From positions 260,063,562 through 260,127,561 of the forward strand of contig JARDYH010000003.1 in the NCBI GenBank assembly GCA_029215795.1: a stretch of 64,000 nucleotides of DNA, read 5' to 3'. This DNA comes from Anniella stebbinsi. Lineage: Eukaryota > Chordata > Lepidosauria > Squamata > Anniellidae. The notes beneath the pieces were generated by a model that searched no databases, was not told where the DNA came from, and was given only the letters and a program-made list of their open reading frames with translations. The translations under genes and the position numbers were made by a program. Positions 42,791 through 54,145 of the stretch are shown here, piece by piece; the stretch's first letter is position 1, and each line of letters starts with the position of its first letter.

Positions 42791-43900
42791 ATCACTATAA
42801 TCCACATGTTTGAACATGCACAAAAATATTCCTGAAGAAAGCTAGGGTAGAATCTTTCAGCCTGCTACGTTAACTTTTCCTGGCCTGGTATGGTAGTTTC
42901 AGCATTCGAGCATGCAACAGCTCCTCCCTACCTCCAACACTTGATTCTGAAATAATAAGCTCCCAGGAGGACTATACCATATTTTTCCCCGAACAGGTAG
43001 TTTGTCCCTAAATAAATCAGAATATAGTTTGAAACAAGCACATGAAACTGCAATCAGGATGCCTTCTGGGAGATGCCGATATAGTAATGTGTACCTTTAT
43101 AACCAACCACAGAAACTTCTCAAGTAATTGAGATAATAAACTGCTGAGCAACCCACCCATATCTGTTTCCCTCAGGGAAGAAGACAGAGACTAAAAGAAA
43201 AGTCTCATTCCTAGACAATTGTTTTTTCAGGAGGATGGGAGCTTAGCTCATTTCCCTCTGCTGTCTCCCCAAACACCAGGGGGAAAGCAGGATCATGCGT
43301 ACAGGCCAAGCCACACATCATGATGAACGCGAAGAATCCAGCTATCACTTCATTTTTGTTTCCTTTAATTAATTGCAGTACATGAAGGGAATTGTGGTTG
43401 AGACCACAGCAGATGGAGAGGGGAGGGTTATACCTGTCCTCACTAGATACAATTCGGACAAAATCCCCCTCCCCCAGACAGCCGGAGATAGAAGATTTAG
43501 AAGAAGAAAAAAGCTTCCACTGTGGGAACTTTTTTTCTAAGCCTCGCAGCTGCATCTGGAGCAGGGGTTTATTTCATCCCAATTGCAGCTAGGGAGGAAA
43601 GAGATCACCACCTCACCCCACAGCTCATGCACTGCAGTCCCAATTAACCATCATACCTCACATATGTGAGTATTTTTCTAAACAAAGATGGAGCTGCCTA
43701 CTATGCATTTGGTGTAACATGTAGTTCGTTCCTTAGGCCTCGACAGGAGTTCTAGATCTCATTTGCTCTGCTTTCAGCAGAAAAGGCTGAAAATGGAAAC
43801 CACACTAGACTGGCAGAATAGATTTCTCGAACATCACATTTGTTTTACTTCCAGAAGACTCTTGTAGCTTTCCAGTTTGACACACACACACAGATACCAG

Positions 43901-43945
<45 letters not shown>

Positions 43946-44164
43946 CAACAGTAATGTTTTAAGCAAATGCCTCTCATAAGTACTAAAGTCCACCGAGAAT
44001 GAAATTTAACTGCACAGTGTCCTCATAGCTTCCCATTGCTTAAATAGTCCCCCATTACCTAACATGTCATCTGTCAGGAAAAACCCACCTCGCAGTTAGT
44101 TATTTTCCAGCAATAACCAACGTAGACAACCATCAGTTTGCAGAGTTGTTGATTCTCATGTTGT
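42791..44164. other. Unassigned intron sequence with a GATA microsatellite
   Basis: GATA repeats at 43911-43945. No gene was recognised. Confidence 0.5.
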
Positions 44165-45400
44165 GTGGCGGGCTCCATGGATTATGTCCTATGCATACAG
44201 AGCCGCAAGGTAAGAGCGTCAGAAACCCCTGCTGCTCTTGCCCTGCCGGGCTCTATCAGCATGGGAAATAATGCCATCCTGGGAAGTGCTTGGGGAGCTG
44301 CCAATCACCCCATCCCTTGGTGGGGTGGTGCGATTGAGGGCTACCCATGTGCTTCCCAGGATGGGCACATGCTATCCCTACATGGGACGCCAACGATCGT
44401 GGTGCCCCACGTGTTCCCAGGGATGTGCACATCCCTTGCCCCCCTTGCTCAAGGGATTGCAAGGAGCTCCTTCCATCCCCTCGAGACAATCTCCCAATGG
44501 ATTGCAGGGGAGGTGAGGGATGTCTCCCGCAGCTTGACGTGCAATGAAGAAATCCATCCGTGGATATCAGGGCGGGGTGAAAGGATGTGTCCCCATTTGC
44601 CACATAAGAAGGGCATGGGACACGGAAGCATCTCTCCTGCTCATCACAGCTACAGGACAGATCTTTGCACCAGCATGGCGCCCCTCCTTCCCCTTTGGGC
44701 TCATTGCAACAGGGAAGCGGGTGGCATTGCTATAGCCATCCCCTTCCCTTTTGCTATGGCGCCGAGTGACATCATGCTCTGTCAGGGGATCAAGCAGCTC
44801 GGCACCGATGCATCCTTCGCCAGCGGATGAATCTCATCCCCGACATGCAAGGAGATTGTGCCACAGCAGAGATTCATCCACCAACAAAGGATGCGTTGGC
44901 GCCCCGTCACTTGTCCTTCCGTGGCCGCCGCAGTGAGAACCAACGGGTGCATTGCCTCCAATGACAGGGCAGACTATGCGCCTGCCGGAGCGATGACACA
45001 TTGATTCAGCTTCCTTTCAGGAGGTGGGATGCCTCTGCCACCAATTCTTTCTCTGGTGATGAGGTGGAATCAATGTGTAGACTCCGCCGTTGCTCCGTCA
45101 ATGGCTGTGGCACATCTCTGCGCACTGTGTCTCTCCTCCCCCTATGCCCCTCCCCATGGAATGGTGGCGCCCTGATAAGGTAAGCAGGAACCAGCACTAC
45201 CATTCGGTGGGGAGAGATGACTATGCAACAGGGTGTGAATACTCTATTCCACGTCGCCCAAGTGTGGCAAGCAAATAGCCATCCATGGAGTGGACTATTC
45301 ATCAAACTCCACTGCCTAAAGTGTCATCCGAATGCACCCTCTATGTCCTATAGCCACTTAGCAGCTGATTTGCCCAACCAGTTTTCTAAAAACAGGCCCT
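44165..45400. mobile_element. Probable large non-autonomous element with serial inverted pairs
   Basis: Distinctly more GC-rich than its flanks. GCATCCTTCGCCAGCGGATG, AATCTC at about 44809 is mirrored by GAGATTCATCCACC-, AAAGGATGCG at about 44869. CGGAGCGATGACACATTGAT at about 44986 is mirrored by ATCAATGTGTAGACTCCG at about 45070. GCATGGCGCC and CTATGGCGCC pair near 44675 and 44755. The ends were not found. A 221-codon frame at 44165-44830 shows no domain and is read through these inverted pairs. Confidence 0.45.
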
Positions 45401-45506
45401 AACTGAAAGGGCCCCCGTTTTTCCAACAACACGCAAGCTTGTGTGGAAGTAGGATGAAACCAGGTTGAGTTTTAAAAAGGACAATCTCAGCAGGGTTCCT
45501 GCTAGA

Positions 45507-45650
45507 CAGAGTAAATAAAACTGAGCTAGATATAGAGACCAACAGTTCTGTCCATCCCCACATCTAGCTCAGTTTTATTTACTCTGACTAGCTCAGTCTC
45601 TAGTCTGCCTACATATAAAATGGAAAGACTAGAGACTGAACTATGGATAT
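45507..45650. repeat. Two adjacent hairpins
   Basis: The first has perfect 25-bp arms at 45507-45531 and 45562-45586 (CAGAGTAAATAAAACTGAGC and its inverse). The second pairs CTCAGTCTCTAGTCT at about 45592 with AGACTAGAGACTGA at about 45627. A weak remainder of family words follows to 46060. Confidence 0.85.
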
Positions 45651-46137
45651 ATGCTACAACAAGGATTGAATCCGGCATATATATTTGCTACGAAAGTATG
45701 AGAATTTTGTCTCTGTTCTCAAAGCATGAGAACATATCCTGAGCAGGAGTGCTGTTTTTCAAGGAATCTTTGCCAATTCTTGAATATCCAATTGTGTTTG
45801 AAAAACTCCTCTTTAAAAACCAAAACCCCCGCACAGTTTGAAATGTGAATTTTTGGGGCGAAAAACGCATATTCATGCTTTAGTCAATGGGGAAAAGCAC
45901 ACACTTTGGAAAAATATGCACAGAAATCTACCCTTCTCATCTTCGAATGAGCTGGAAAACAAGTTGAAAATGGGAGCAAGCGGAAACAAGCTTCAAAGTA
46001 TTTTTTGGAGAATTTAGGCAAGCTTGAAAATCCCTGGTTCCCCCATCTATAGTATTTACTTTCCCAAGCAAACAGCAACCCTGCCCCCAAACCTCAGTAG
46101 CTCGCTGGATGTCTTTCAATTTGGTGGGTCATACATT
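45651..46137. repeat. Possible 59402-related MITE, diverged
   Basis: GAATTTTTGGGGCGAAAAAC, CTTTAGTCAATGGGGAAAAG and ACTTTGGAAAAATATGCACA, then AATCCCTGGTTCCCCCATC, have the word content of the 59402 and 42340 tracts. Confidence 0.4.
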
Positions 46138-46559
46138 GGCTCTTTCTACACTTAAGGGTGTAGAGGGACGGAGGCGATCCTGGACTTACCTGCTTCCGGG
46201 ATCATCCTCGTTTCTAAACAGGAAGAACGATGTCCCAGGAGGAAAGGGACATCACACTCACCATTTTTTTAAAAAAAGAAACAGGAGCCCTCATTGCATG
46301 GCACAGAAGGTAGAAGCCCCCACCATCATCCTGGGGATGGCAAAATTGCTTTTCCCCCCCAAGGGCACAGAGCCACCCTGCGCGGCTCCATGTCTATTTT
46401 AGGAAAATGGTGGGAAAATCAGGATATCCCCGGTTTCCATTATCCCAGGGTCCTCCCTAGGTCATCCCCAGTTGCCCCCAGGATCCCCTCTGCATCATTT
46501 AGATGCACAGGGACGACCTAGGGATGACCCCAGGATAAACACCTGGTGTAGACATGGCC
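46138..46559 (+). mobile_element. MITE family D, copy 4
   Basis: It starts GGCTCTTTCTACACTTAAGG and ends GTGTAGACATGGCC. GATCCTGGACTTACCTGCTTC and its inverse form the second hairpin. It is shorter than copies 2 and 3. Confidence 0.85.
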
Positions 46560-47079
46560 ATTGATTAAGTCTTGTCTATGTAACAGAAATTGCATGGAAG
46601 ATATTTTGGGAGGCTGGGAATGCTTAAGGAATAAATTCAGGGGATGGTTTGATGATCAGTTTGATCAGTTTGTGGCAGAAAAAAAATAGTGAATGGGGTA
46701 GCAACGCTTTGCTACAGCAGTGATGCGACTGTGCTAAAGATAATGAATACAGCCAATGAAAGACGCATCTGATTTGCGGAAGGTGCAGCACGGTTTAAAA
46801 AAGAATGTGGGTAATTGGAACCCATCACATTTCTCTCTCCCTTTTAAACACAGATCTTTACTCATTTAATTAGGGTTTGTTGGTTTGATTGTTTTTACAT
46901 AAAACTTTTTGGGGCTGCAAAAGGGCTAAAAAAAACTCAGCTACCAGGCCATGTAAATCAGCTCTACATCTTCTTGCTGAATTATGGATCGTCTCACTAG
47001 GCGTAAAGAGCAAAGTAGAATCTATTTGTGCTGACGCTACTTTTATCAAGTATCAGCAAGGATGAATGGATGCTGTAAA
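46560..47079. other. Unassigned intron sequence
   Basis: Nothing recognised. Confidence 0.45.
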
Positions 47080-47395
47080 CTTCACACTTGAGGAAATGCG
47101 CAAATCTCCCCCAAATTCGCAAATCTCCCCCAAATGCACAAATCCCTCCAATGGACATTTTCATGCCTTAGCCTATGGGGGAAATGCACATTTTCAGCCA
47201 ATGATGATGACGATGATGACAATGATGCATTTTTTTTTCTACAACTAGATTTAAATAAAATTCAGGTAAGTCCACAGAAAATCCGTGCGACTCCAGAAAA
47301 GCTGGTCGGCTGCACAATCCATGCGTCGGAGTCATAGAAAACCAAGCACATTTGATTCCATTGCAGATTTCTCCAACATCCCTGGATAACAGTTA
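47080..47395. repeat. AAATTTGC-rich repeat family, copy with GATGAT insertion
   Basis: CGCAAATCTCCCCCAAATTC is followed directly by a second CGCAAATCTCCCCCAAATG-like unit. GGACATTTTCATGCCTTAGC, a GATGAT tract (47203-47226) and TTGATTCCATTGCAGATTTC follow. Confidence 0.5.
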
Positions 47396-47402
47396 TGTGA
47401 TG

Positions 47403-47510
47403 CATAAGAACATAAGAAGAGCCCTGATGGATCAGACCAAGGGTCCATATAGTCCAGCACTCTGTTCACCCAGTGGCCAACCAGCTGTCGGCCACAGCAG
47501 GCGGCTGGAT
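47403..47510 (-). repeat. CR1-type LINE 3' end fragment
   Basis: ATAAGAACATAAGAAGAGCC, ATGGATCAGACCAAGGGTCC and CAGTGGCCAACCAGCTGTCG are the inverted CR1 3' terminus. Confidence 0.8.
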
Positions 47511-48499
47511 ATCAACCTTCACGATTCTGAGGATCTTTGTGCCGAAAATCTGGTTTCATCATGAATTCTGATATTAAATTCAGGAATGAATGAATAAATA
47601 AGCCACTGAGAGCGCAATATTATTGGGTCTGCCCTGGGTACTTGTAAGCCTCTGAACTCAGAGGTTTACAAATATCCAAGGCAGAACAGGGAGGCGCTTG
47701 ACGTCTCTGTATTTTAGCTAGACGAGTAAAAACAGGTTTCAGGGAGGGGGAGGCATAGAGGCTGGGGATGGCTGGGGATAGATCAGATCCCTGAATCCAC
47801 AGCCTCCTCCCCTCCCTGCCCACTGACACGCCCCCTTTTGGCCTTCTAAAGAGGCCTCTAATATTTGCAGAAATGGCCCTTTTGAGCCACCGTTCTGCAC
47901 AACTGTAGAAATACAAAAATATAGAGCCCCCATCTTGCGTTAAAATGGCGGATCACATGGAGGATTCACTGCTGCCAGCATGAGCGGAAGAGTCTGGTAA
48001 GTACTGGACCACTCGCATGGCTCAGCAGATGGGGAAGGCAGCTCGCTAAGCTGGGTTTGGGGGTGAGCAGGGGGGAATCTGATGGACTCCCAGACCCAGT
48101 CAGGTACCCACAGCATCCCTAGATGCAGCCAACACAGTTCTTTCCATGCCAGCTGTGAAAAGGTGAGGGAGGGGGAGGGGAGCTCAGTTTCCTGGCTCCA
48201 AGATCAGACCACTGTTTCTGATCTCAGGTCCAGGAATCTGAAATATCCTATGCCACCCCCAATGCTTTCTAGGGGCCATAGGAGTGCTCTCTGGGTCACT
48301 TGTCCAAACCCTCTGGACAGCATTGCAATGATCTAACTTTAATGAAATTGCATCTTTGTGGTAGGTTTCAGCACATAATTTCATGCCACAGATCCTAAAA
48401 TGAAAACTGCTCATTATAAACTGTTGCAAGGATATATATATATATATATATATAGAATAATTTGCCCACTCTTCACTTTTTTGCAATAACACTTCTTTG
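47511..48499. other. Unassigned intron sequence with a TA run
   Basis: At 48080-48125 the words GACTCCCAGACCCAGTCAGG, CATCCCTAG recall those near 35470. A TA run lies at 48432-48454. Confidence 0.4.
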
Positions 48500-48590
48500 A
48501 CAGGGAATGAAAACAGGCATGTCTACTCAGAAGCAAGCCCTACCAAGTTCAATGGAGCTTGCTCCTAAGTAAGTTAGTATAGGGTTTCAG
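48500..48590 (+). repeat. ACTCAGAAGCAAG repeat family, copy
   Basis: GTCTACTCAGAAGCAAGCCC, TTCAATGGAGCTTGCTCC and TATAGGGTTTCAGCC. The inverted counterpart is at 57440-57530. It is a widespread small repeat whose class I cannot name. Confidence 0.6.
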
Positions 48591-49518
48591 CCTTGTTGGC
48601 TAAAGGTGGCTTCATGTTTTATGTTTTGTACACTATTTGAGTTTTCATAACATTTATTGCGGTCTGGAGTGACTTTTTATGACAAGTACACATTTCTGGC
48701 TAAGAGACAGGGAGATCAGTCTTAAAAATCTGAAAGAACAATACTGTAAAAAGTCATGGAATGAAGCACACATTAAAATGTGAAAGCCTTGGCGTACTGT
48801 AGCTTTTACAATGTTCATCCTATTACTCCCTCTAATAGCAATTTCCATAAACCCGTGCCAACAGAATTGGAACCAAACACAGCTACAAAGAGGTAACAGC
48901 ATGCTCATCTATCAGCAACATATAGCAGACTTCTCCAATATCATGCCCCCTGGATGTTTTAGAATACAATTCCCACAATTTCTGATCTCTGACCAGGCTG
49001 GCTGGGGCAGAGGGGAGTGGTAGTAGAGATCATTTGGAGAGCACTATGTTGGGAAAGGCTGGCTTATAATATTCTGAAGGAAGGCATGGCTGGTTGTCCG
49101 GAACAGAGAACAGGAACAGCCCCATTAGGGGATGAGGATATACAGCAACATTTTGTCGTAGGTCTCACTTGCATTACCCTCGATGCCAACTGTTGTTTAA
49201 GGGATGTTGTGTTATGTACTTCCAACCCACCACTAATATTCTTTTTGGCCCAGACGAGTCAACGGAGGACAGTGGGTGAAAGAGTCTGGGGATATAAATA
49301 TGGACTGTCATGCAGTTAAGTCTCTCTCCCGCCTCCTGAGCACCATGAGCTCTTTGTCTGAAGTGTCACAATAAATGAGCTACAAGTTCTTTGCCTCCAT
49401 TTTGGGCACCACGTTGCACAGGGCATCACTAATCCCGCTAATTCATTTTGCGGCCGGGCGGCTTCTTATAATCTACTTAGTAGCCAGTTTTGATGGGTGT
49501 TTTCCCCCTCTCACTAGA

Positions 49519-49549
<31 letters not shown>

Positions 49550-50331
49550 CCCCCCCCCTTTTAAAACTCTGGGGGAAAGCAGCATAACAAATGTGACATC
49601 AATAATCCAGTTTGACTGCACCACAAATCTCTTGACCTGGCTCTGGACGGCAAATTGCTAGTATGTGTAACCTTCGCAAGCAAACCTGTCAGCTTCTTTT
49701 AAACTCGAAGGACAAGGGGAGGGGATGCTTGAGAAACACCCCTGGCACTTAAGGATGCATTCACATGTGATGGAGAATTTCACGTGGTCAAAATCACCTT
49801 CAAATTAGGCTAGACTAGGGTAAACCCCCCAACCTGTTTCAATCAGTGCATACAAATACATGGGCAGGGATGGGTGGGTGGTGGAGTGATTGCAGCCCAA
49901 GATGGAGAATGAGCTTTGATCCACATCTCTGCATTGCACATCTTTATCAGTCACCCTCCTCCTTGCTGTGCACTTACTGAATACACAGGGAACTAAATTG
50001 GACCCAGGAGAGCGTCTTATTAATGCAATTTAGGGAGAGCTTGGGAGGGTTCAAATGTCTTCACATCACAGTAATTGCATTTTTTTATTTTATTTTTTTC
50101 CAAATTTATACCTTATTCTTCTTCCAAGAAGCTCAGTACAACACACATCTCCCTCGCACCCTCGCACCCTCGCACCCTCTCTCTCTCTCTCACACACGGC
50201 ACTCTGCATTTCTTTCTTTTTTATTCTTTTTTTCACAAAAATCCTGCGGGGTAGGTAGGGATGTTGGAAAAATCTGCAACAGGTTCAAATGAATTTGGAT
50301 TTCCATGATTGTAACCAACTGATCAGGCAGT
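48591..50331. other. Unassigned intron sequence with simple repeats
   Basis: A CT run at 49519-49546 leads into a C-run. The 8-bp unit CCTCGCAC repeats about three times at 50156-50179, followed by CT and CA units. No gene was recognised. Confidence 0.5.
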
Positions 50332-50372
50332 ACTAGAGTTGCCAGATACAAAAGGAGGCAGGGCTCCTGCAG
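50332..50372. mobile_element. Short fragment of a hAT-type fold-back MITE
   Basis: CTAGAGTTGCCAGATACAAA, AGGAGGCAGGGCTCCTGCAG resembles the inner end of an arm. Nothing of the rest is present. Confidence 0.5.
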
Positions 50373-51019
50373 AAAAAAAAACCCTTTCTCTGGCATTTGG
50401 AAGACCCTAGCTGGTCTTAGTGAATGCTAATTGGAGACCATGTGACCTTGTCCTCTCCAATAAGCATCCATTTAGCACTTCTGGGCTCCTGATAATGCCA
50501 GGGGTGTTTTTTTAAAAAATAGAAAGAAAAAAAAGACCCCTCAGGAACTGGCTACATTTAAAAAGGTATATGGGAAACCTGTTCCCCTCCCCAAAGAGAA
50601 AATTCTCTGAAATTTTCACCTCTCCCAGCCTCTTTCATCCAAGTTTTTGTTTTCCCCCCATCCCCCACAAAATGCCAAAAATGGAATTGTCAAAATTTTT
50701 GCCACAACACTAATCTAGGGAGCAGGACAGGATTGGCTCTTTGGGGTCATATGACTGTCAGGAAGACCCTATTAGGTTTTCAGAGAAACGGGCCTCTGAC
50801 CAAGTGGTACAGATAGAGAAGGGATTGGTCCTTGGCCAGAAGACTTCTGCTTCAGTCCCGAATATCTCCAGTTGAAGGTAGCAGCTGATGAGAAAGACCT
50901 TTCTCTCCCTGAGACCCTGGATAGAAGCCACCAGACAAAGAGGACAATCATGGGTGAGATTAGAGTAGATAACCTGGTGCCCTCTATAGGTTTTGGACCA
51001 CAACTCCCATAATGCCCAG
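50373..51019. other. Unassigned intron sequence
   Basis: Nothing recognised. Confidence 0.45.
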
Positions 51020-51530
51020 CCGTATGTTTAAAGAACTGCACTAGCTGCCTATTAGCTACTGAGCCAGGTTCAACATTACAGTGTTGACATACAAAGCCCT
51101 AAACAACTTGGGACCAGAATACCCAGCAGACCGCCTTTACCTATATATACCCAAGCCATTCTTTAAGATCTTCAAGGGAGGCCCAGCTGGATGTTCCGCG
51201 AAGAACAGAATGTTGCCACAAAATATAACGACAGCAGAGCCTTCTCAGTAGTGGCAACCATCCTCTGGAAAGCCCTCCCCCGACACAGCTTGGGAGAAAA
51301 AAAGATGGTGTGTTTTAAATGCCTCCTGAAAATGTGCTTATACATCCAGGCTTTTTCTGATTTATACTCAATAACTTGTAGTTAATCTCATGCTGCTCTA
51401 TCTTACTCTGCCTTGTCTTGTATTTATTGTTACTGTATTTGAACTCGTTTTTAACAGTATATTTTAAATGTGTTTGTTAATATTTATATTTAGAGAGTGT
51501 GTTATATTCACAGGTATATAAGAATAATAA
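51020..51530 (+). pseudogene. Old L2-clade LINE 3' end, ORF2 C-terminal remnant
   Basis: The order is that of the L2 C-terminus: a CTGCACTAGCTGCCTATTAG start (LHWLPI-like), ACAAAGCCCTAAACAACTTGG (KALNNLG), GCCTTCTCAGTAGTGGCAAC and TCTGGAAAGCCCTCCC (AFSVVA, LWKALP), ending with an AAATGCCTCCTGAAAATG (KCLLKM) part. Several frame changes and stops show it is old. The 3' end runs to an AATAATAAAG tail. Confidence 0.7.
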
Positions 51531-51620
51531 AGAATCCCTGTCCATTGGCCATGCTGACAGGGGATGATGGGAACTGTAGTCTAAAACCAACTACCGAGCA
51601 GCTGGTGCTAGCTAGACTCT

Positions 51621-52056
51621 TAGGCTGACCATATGAAAAAAAGGACAGGGCTCATGTAACTTTAACATATTGTTAACAACATGTTGTTCCCCGCCTCGAT
51701 CCAGATGGAGAGGCGGGTAAGAAATAAATTATTATTATTATTATTATTATTATTATAAAAGGAAATTTCAGCCAGTGTCATTTGTATGCAATTAGTTCCT
51801 GGTGAAATTCCCTCTTCATTGTGAAATTCCCTCTTCATTGTGAAATTCCCTCTTCATCACAACAGTTAAAGTTGCAGGGGCCCTGCCTTCTTTGTATATG
51901 GCCACTCTAGTATAGTGCCTGCAACTTTAACTGTTGTGATGAAGAGGGAATTTCACCAGGAACTAATTGCATACAAATGAACTGGCTGAAATTCCCTTTT
52001 CTCTACAACTGTTAAAGTTACATGAGCCCTGTCCTCCTTTTCATAGGGTCAGCCTA
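51621..52056. mobile_element. hAT-type fold-back MITE, subfamily B, with an L2 insert and a 3x tandem repeat
   Basis: The ends are TAGGCTGACCATATGAAAAA and CTTTTCATAGGGTCAGCCTA. At about 51668-51757 it holds an L2 3' tail (TTGTTCCCCGCCTCGATCC and an ATT run). At 51803-51857 a 19-bp unit with GTGAAATTCCCTCTTC occurs three times. Confidence 0.88.
51668..51757 (+). repeat. L2-clade LINE 3' tail inserted in the MITE
   Basis: GTTGTTCCCCGCCTCGATCC, AGATGGAGAGGCGGGTAAG, then ATT units. It matches the tail at 20270-20300 in inverted form. Confidence 0.8.
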
Positions 52057-53423
52057 AGATAGACAGATCTGGTGTAAGCCCCATATTCCTAACCCTTAAA
52101 CGCATCACAACCTTGCAATCTTCTATTAAACTCTTGAGAAACGATATCACATACATTAGGCATTCTTTCTTTCTTTTCCTTTCAAGGGAGCTTTAACTCT
52201 AGCTGTGCTCTTTTGCCTTCCCTGCCCATTCCTCCATGGCCAGAACACCAGCTGAGATTCAGATAACCAGCTAATTAATCTGTGTTGATGAACACTAGAC
52301 CTGCCTTTGTCTAATCCACAAAGCTCCTATTCTTTGAGCTTCCCATGTTAATTATGCAAAAATGGGCTATAAGCCATTGGAGAACAGGCCCCTTACTGTT
52401 TATATTTCAGGAAAGGCAAATATAATAATGCAAAATTCATTACTTGGGGACCAATCGGCAGTATATTGTCCTGCCCTCCCCATTAACTATTAACGCCTAC
52501 AAAGGACTAAGCAATTGTTCTAATGAAGCACTGGGCTTGCTCTCAATTTCAGATCTGCAGTGCAACAACAGAGAAAGGAGGGAGAGGGGGAGAATTCCTA
52601 CTCTCTTAGATCCATCGTCTTCCTAGGGTGTAACCCACAAACCCATTGACGTCGATGGCAAAACCCTCCCCAAGGCAAAGCTGAATTCAGTTACAAGGTT
52701 GTAAGGGATCTTAAAAGGCCCACAGAACCAGCTTTAAGCATCTTATACTACCATCAAAATATCCTGAGGAAAAACAGGTTTCTGGTCTACCTGCAGATGT
52801 TTGCCCCCAACTCATGGAAGGTAATGAGGACATTAATGGGGGGGAGGAGCTAGCACACTCATCTCCACTGACACTCATTGCAGAAGGTATTTGACTATCT
52901 GTCACTAATAGTTCCTGGCATTTGTCAATACAGTGTTTTACCGCCAGGAGTTTGCTCATTTTCCACGATTGTGCAACGGAACCACTGAAAGTTGAGTCTA
53001 GGTACCCTTCTTCTTTGGATCAACAGAGATGGCTATGGATCGCATACAGGTTGTGTCAAATACGTGCGCAAAATGATGGACTGGGCCTGAATTCAATGAC
53101 CTTTGCATATGGGTGGAATGAACAGTTCGAGCATGCCGAATCAAATGAGTACCCTGTGGCTGATCTTTGCTCAAAAAGTGCAGTGTTGCTTTAAAAAAAG
53201 AAAAGAAAGAAATCTGTCAACTTGTCAATTAAAGGAAAGAAATCTGTCCATCTATCCATAATAGCAGGGATTTCCCTATGTGCCACACCAGTACCAAATA
53301 ACACCACCAGGCCTGGAAAGGGTTAGGAGGTGGGTCACCCAGCCCCCACTCAATTTCATTCCCCACACCTATTTTAAAGCCAAATTGATATGTGTAGGAC
53401 ACTCACACTAACCTTAATGCTGA
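52057..53423. other. Unassigned intron sequence
   Basis: No repeat family member was recognised. Frames of up to 90 codons show no domain. Confidence 0.45.
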
Positions 53424-53935
53424 GGCCCTTTCTACAACTAAGGATGTAGAGGGAGGGCGATCCTGGACTTACCTACTTCCAGGATTGTCCCCCAGCTTCT
53501 AAAGGGAAGCACGACATCCCTGAAGGGAAGAGGGATGTCACGTCTGCCATTATTTTTTTAAAGGAACCGGAGCCGGGAGCACAATTATGCTCCTCTGAAA
53601 ATGTGAGTTTAAAAAAATAAGACCTGACCCCACAGACCTGACCCTGCTCCCCCACCCCGATGTCCTTGGACTCCCCTCAGCCCAGCTCCTTCCCTCTTGT
53701 GAATCCCCACTACTCGCGGGGAGGAGGGAAGAAGCTGGGATGAGCACCCATACTGCCCGCGGCACTCGAGATCATCCCAGAACTGCGGGGAAAATCGGGA
53801 TAACCATGGTCTCGGTTATCCCACGAAAATGGAGGGGCCATCCCCGCCTGCTCCCGGGCTCCCCTATGCATAATTTGGATGCACAGGGATGACCCAGAGA
53901 TGGCCCCAGGAAAAATCCCCAGTGTAGACATGGCT
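53424..53935 (+). mobile_element. MITE family D, copy 5
   Basis: It starts GGCCCTTTCTACAACTAAGG and ends AGTGTAGACATGGC. GATCCTGGACTTACCTACTTC forms the second hairpin. The middle holds TTTAAAAAAATAAGACCTGACC with a short direct repeat of GACCTGACCC. Confidence 0.85.
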
Positions 53936-54074
53936 TGTTACTCAGCATTACCCCAATCACTGTTATAGTTCCATCCCAACACTCTAATATTTAAGGGAAG
54001 TTATCAACAAAATCCACAACCCAACCCCAACTCCCCTCCCAAACTTTAGCCAAATCATCCCCTTGCTAGGTATG

Positions 54075-54145
54075 TTTAATATCGTAAGTCACCTTGGGAA
54101 ACCCGTAGTCCTGAAAGGCGATTAAGAAATGCATTAAACACCTAC
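54075..54145 (+). repeat. L2-like LINE 3' tail
   Basis: TAAGTCACCTTGGGAAACCC, TCCTGAAAGGCGATTAAGAAATG has the layout of a LINE 3' end; short and diverged. Confidence 0.45.

Noticed and set aside
44165..44830. 221-codon open frame starting MAGSMDYVLC
   Set aside because: No domain or family recognised, competing frames of 60-115 codons on both strands overlap it, and it spans inverted pairs of a probable transposon.
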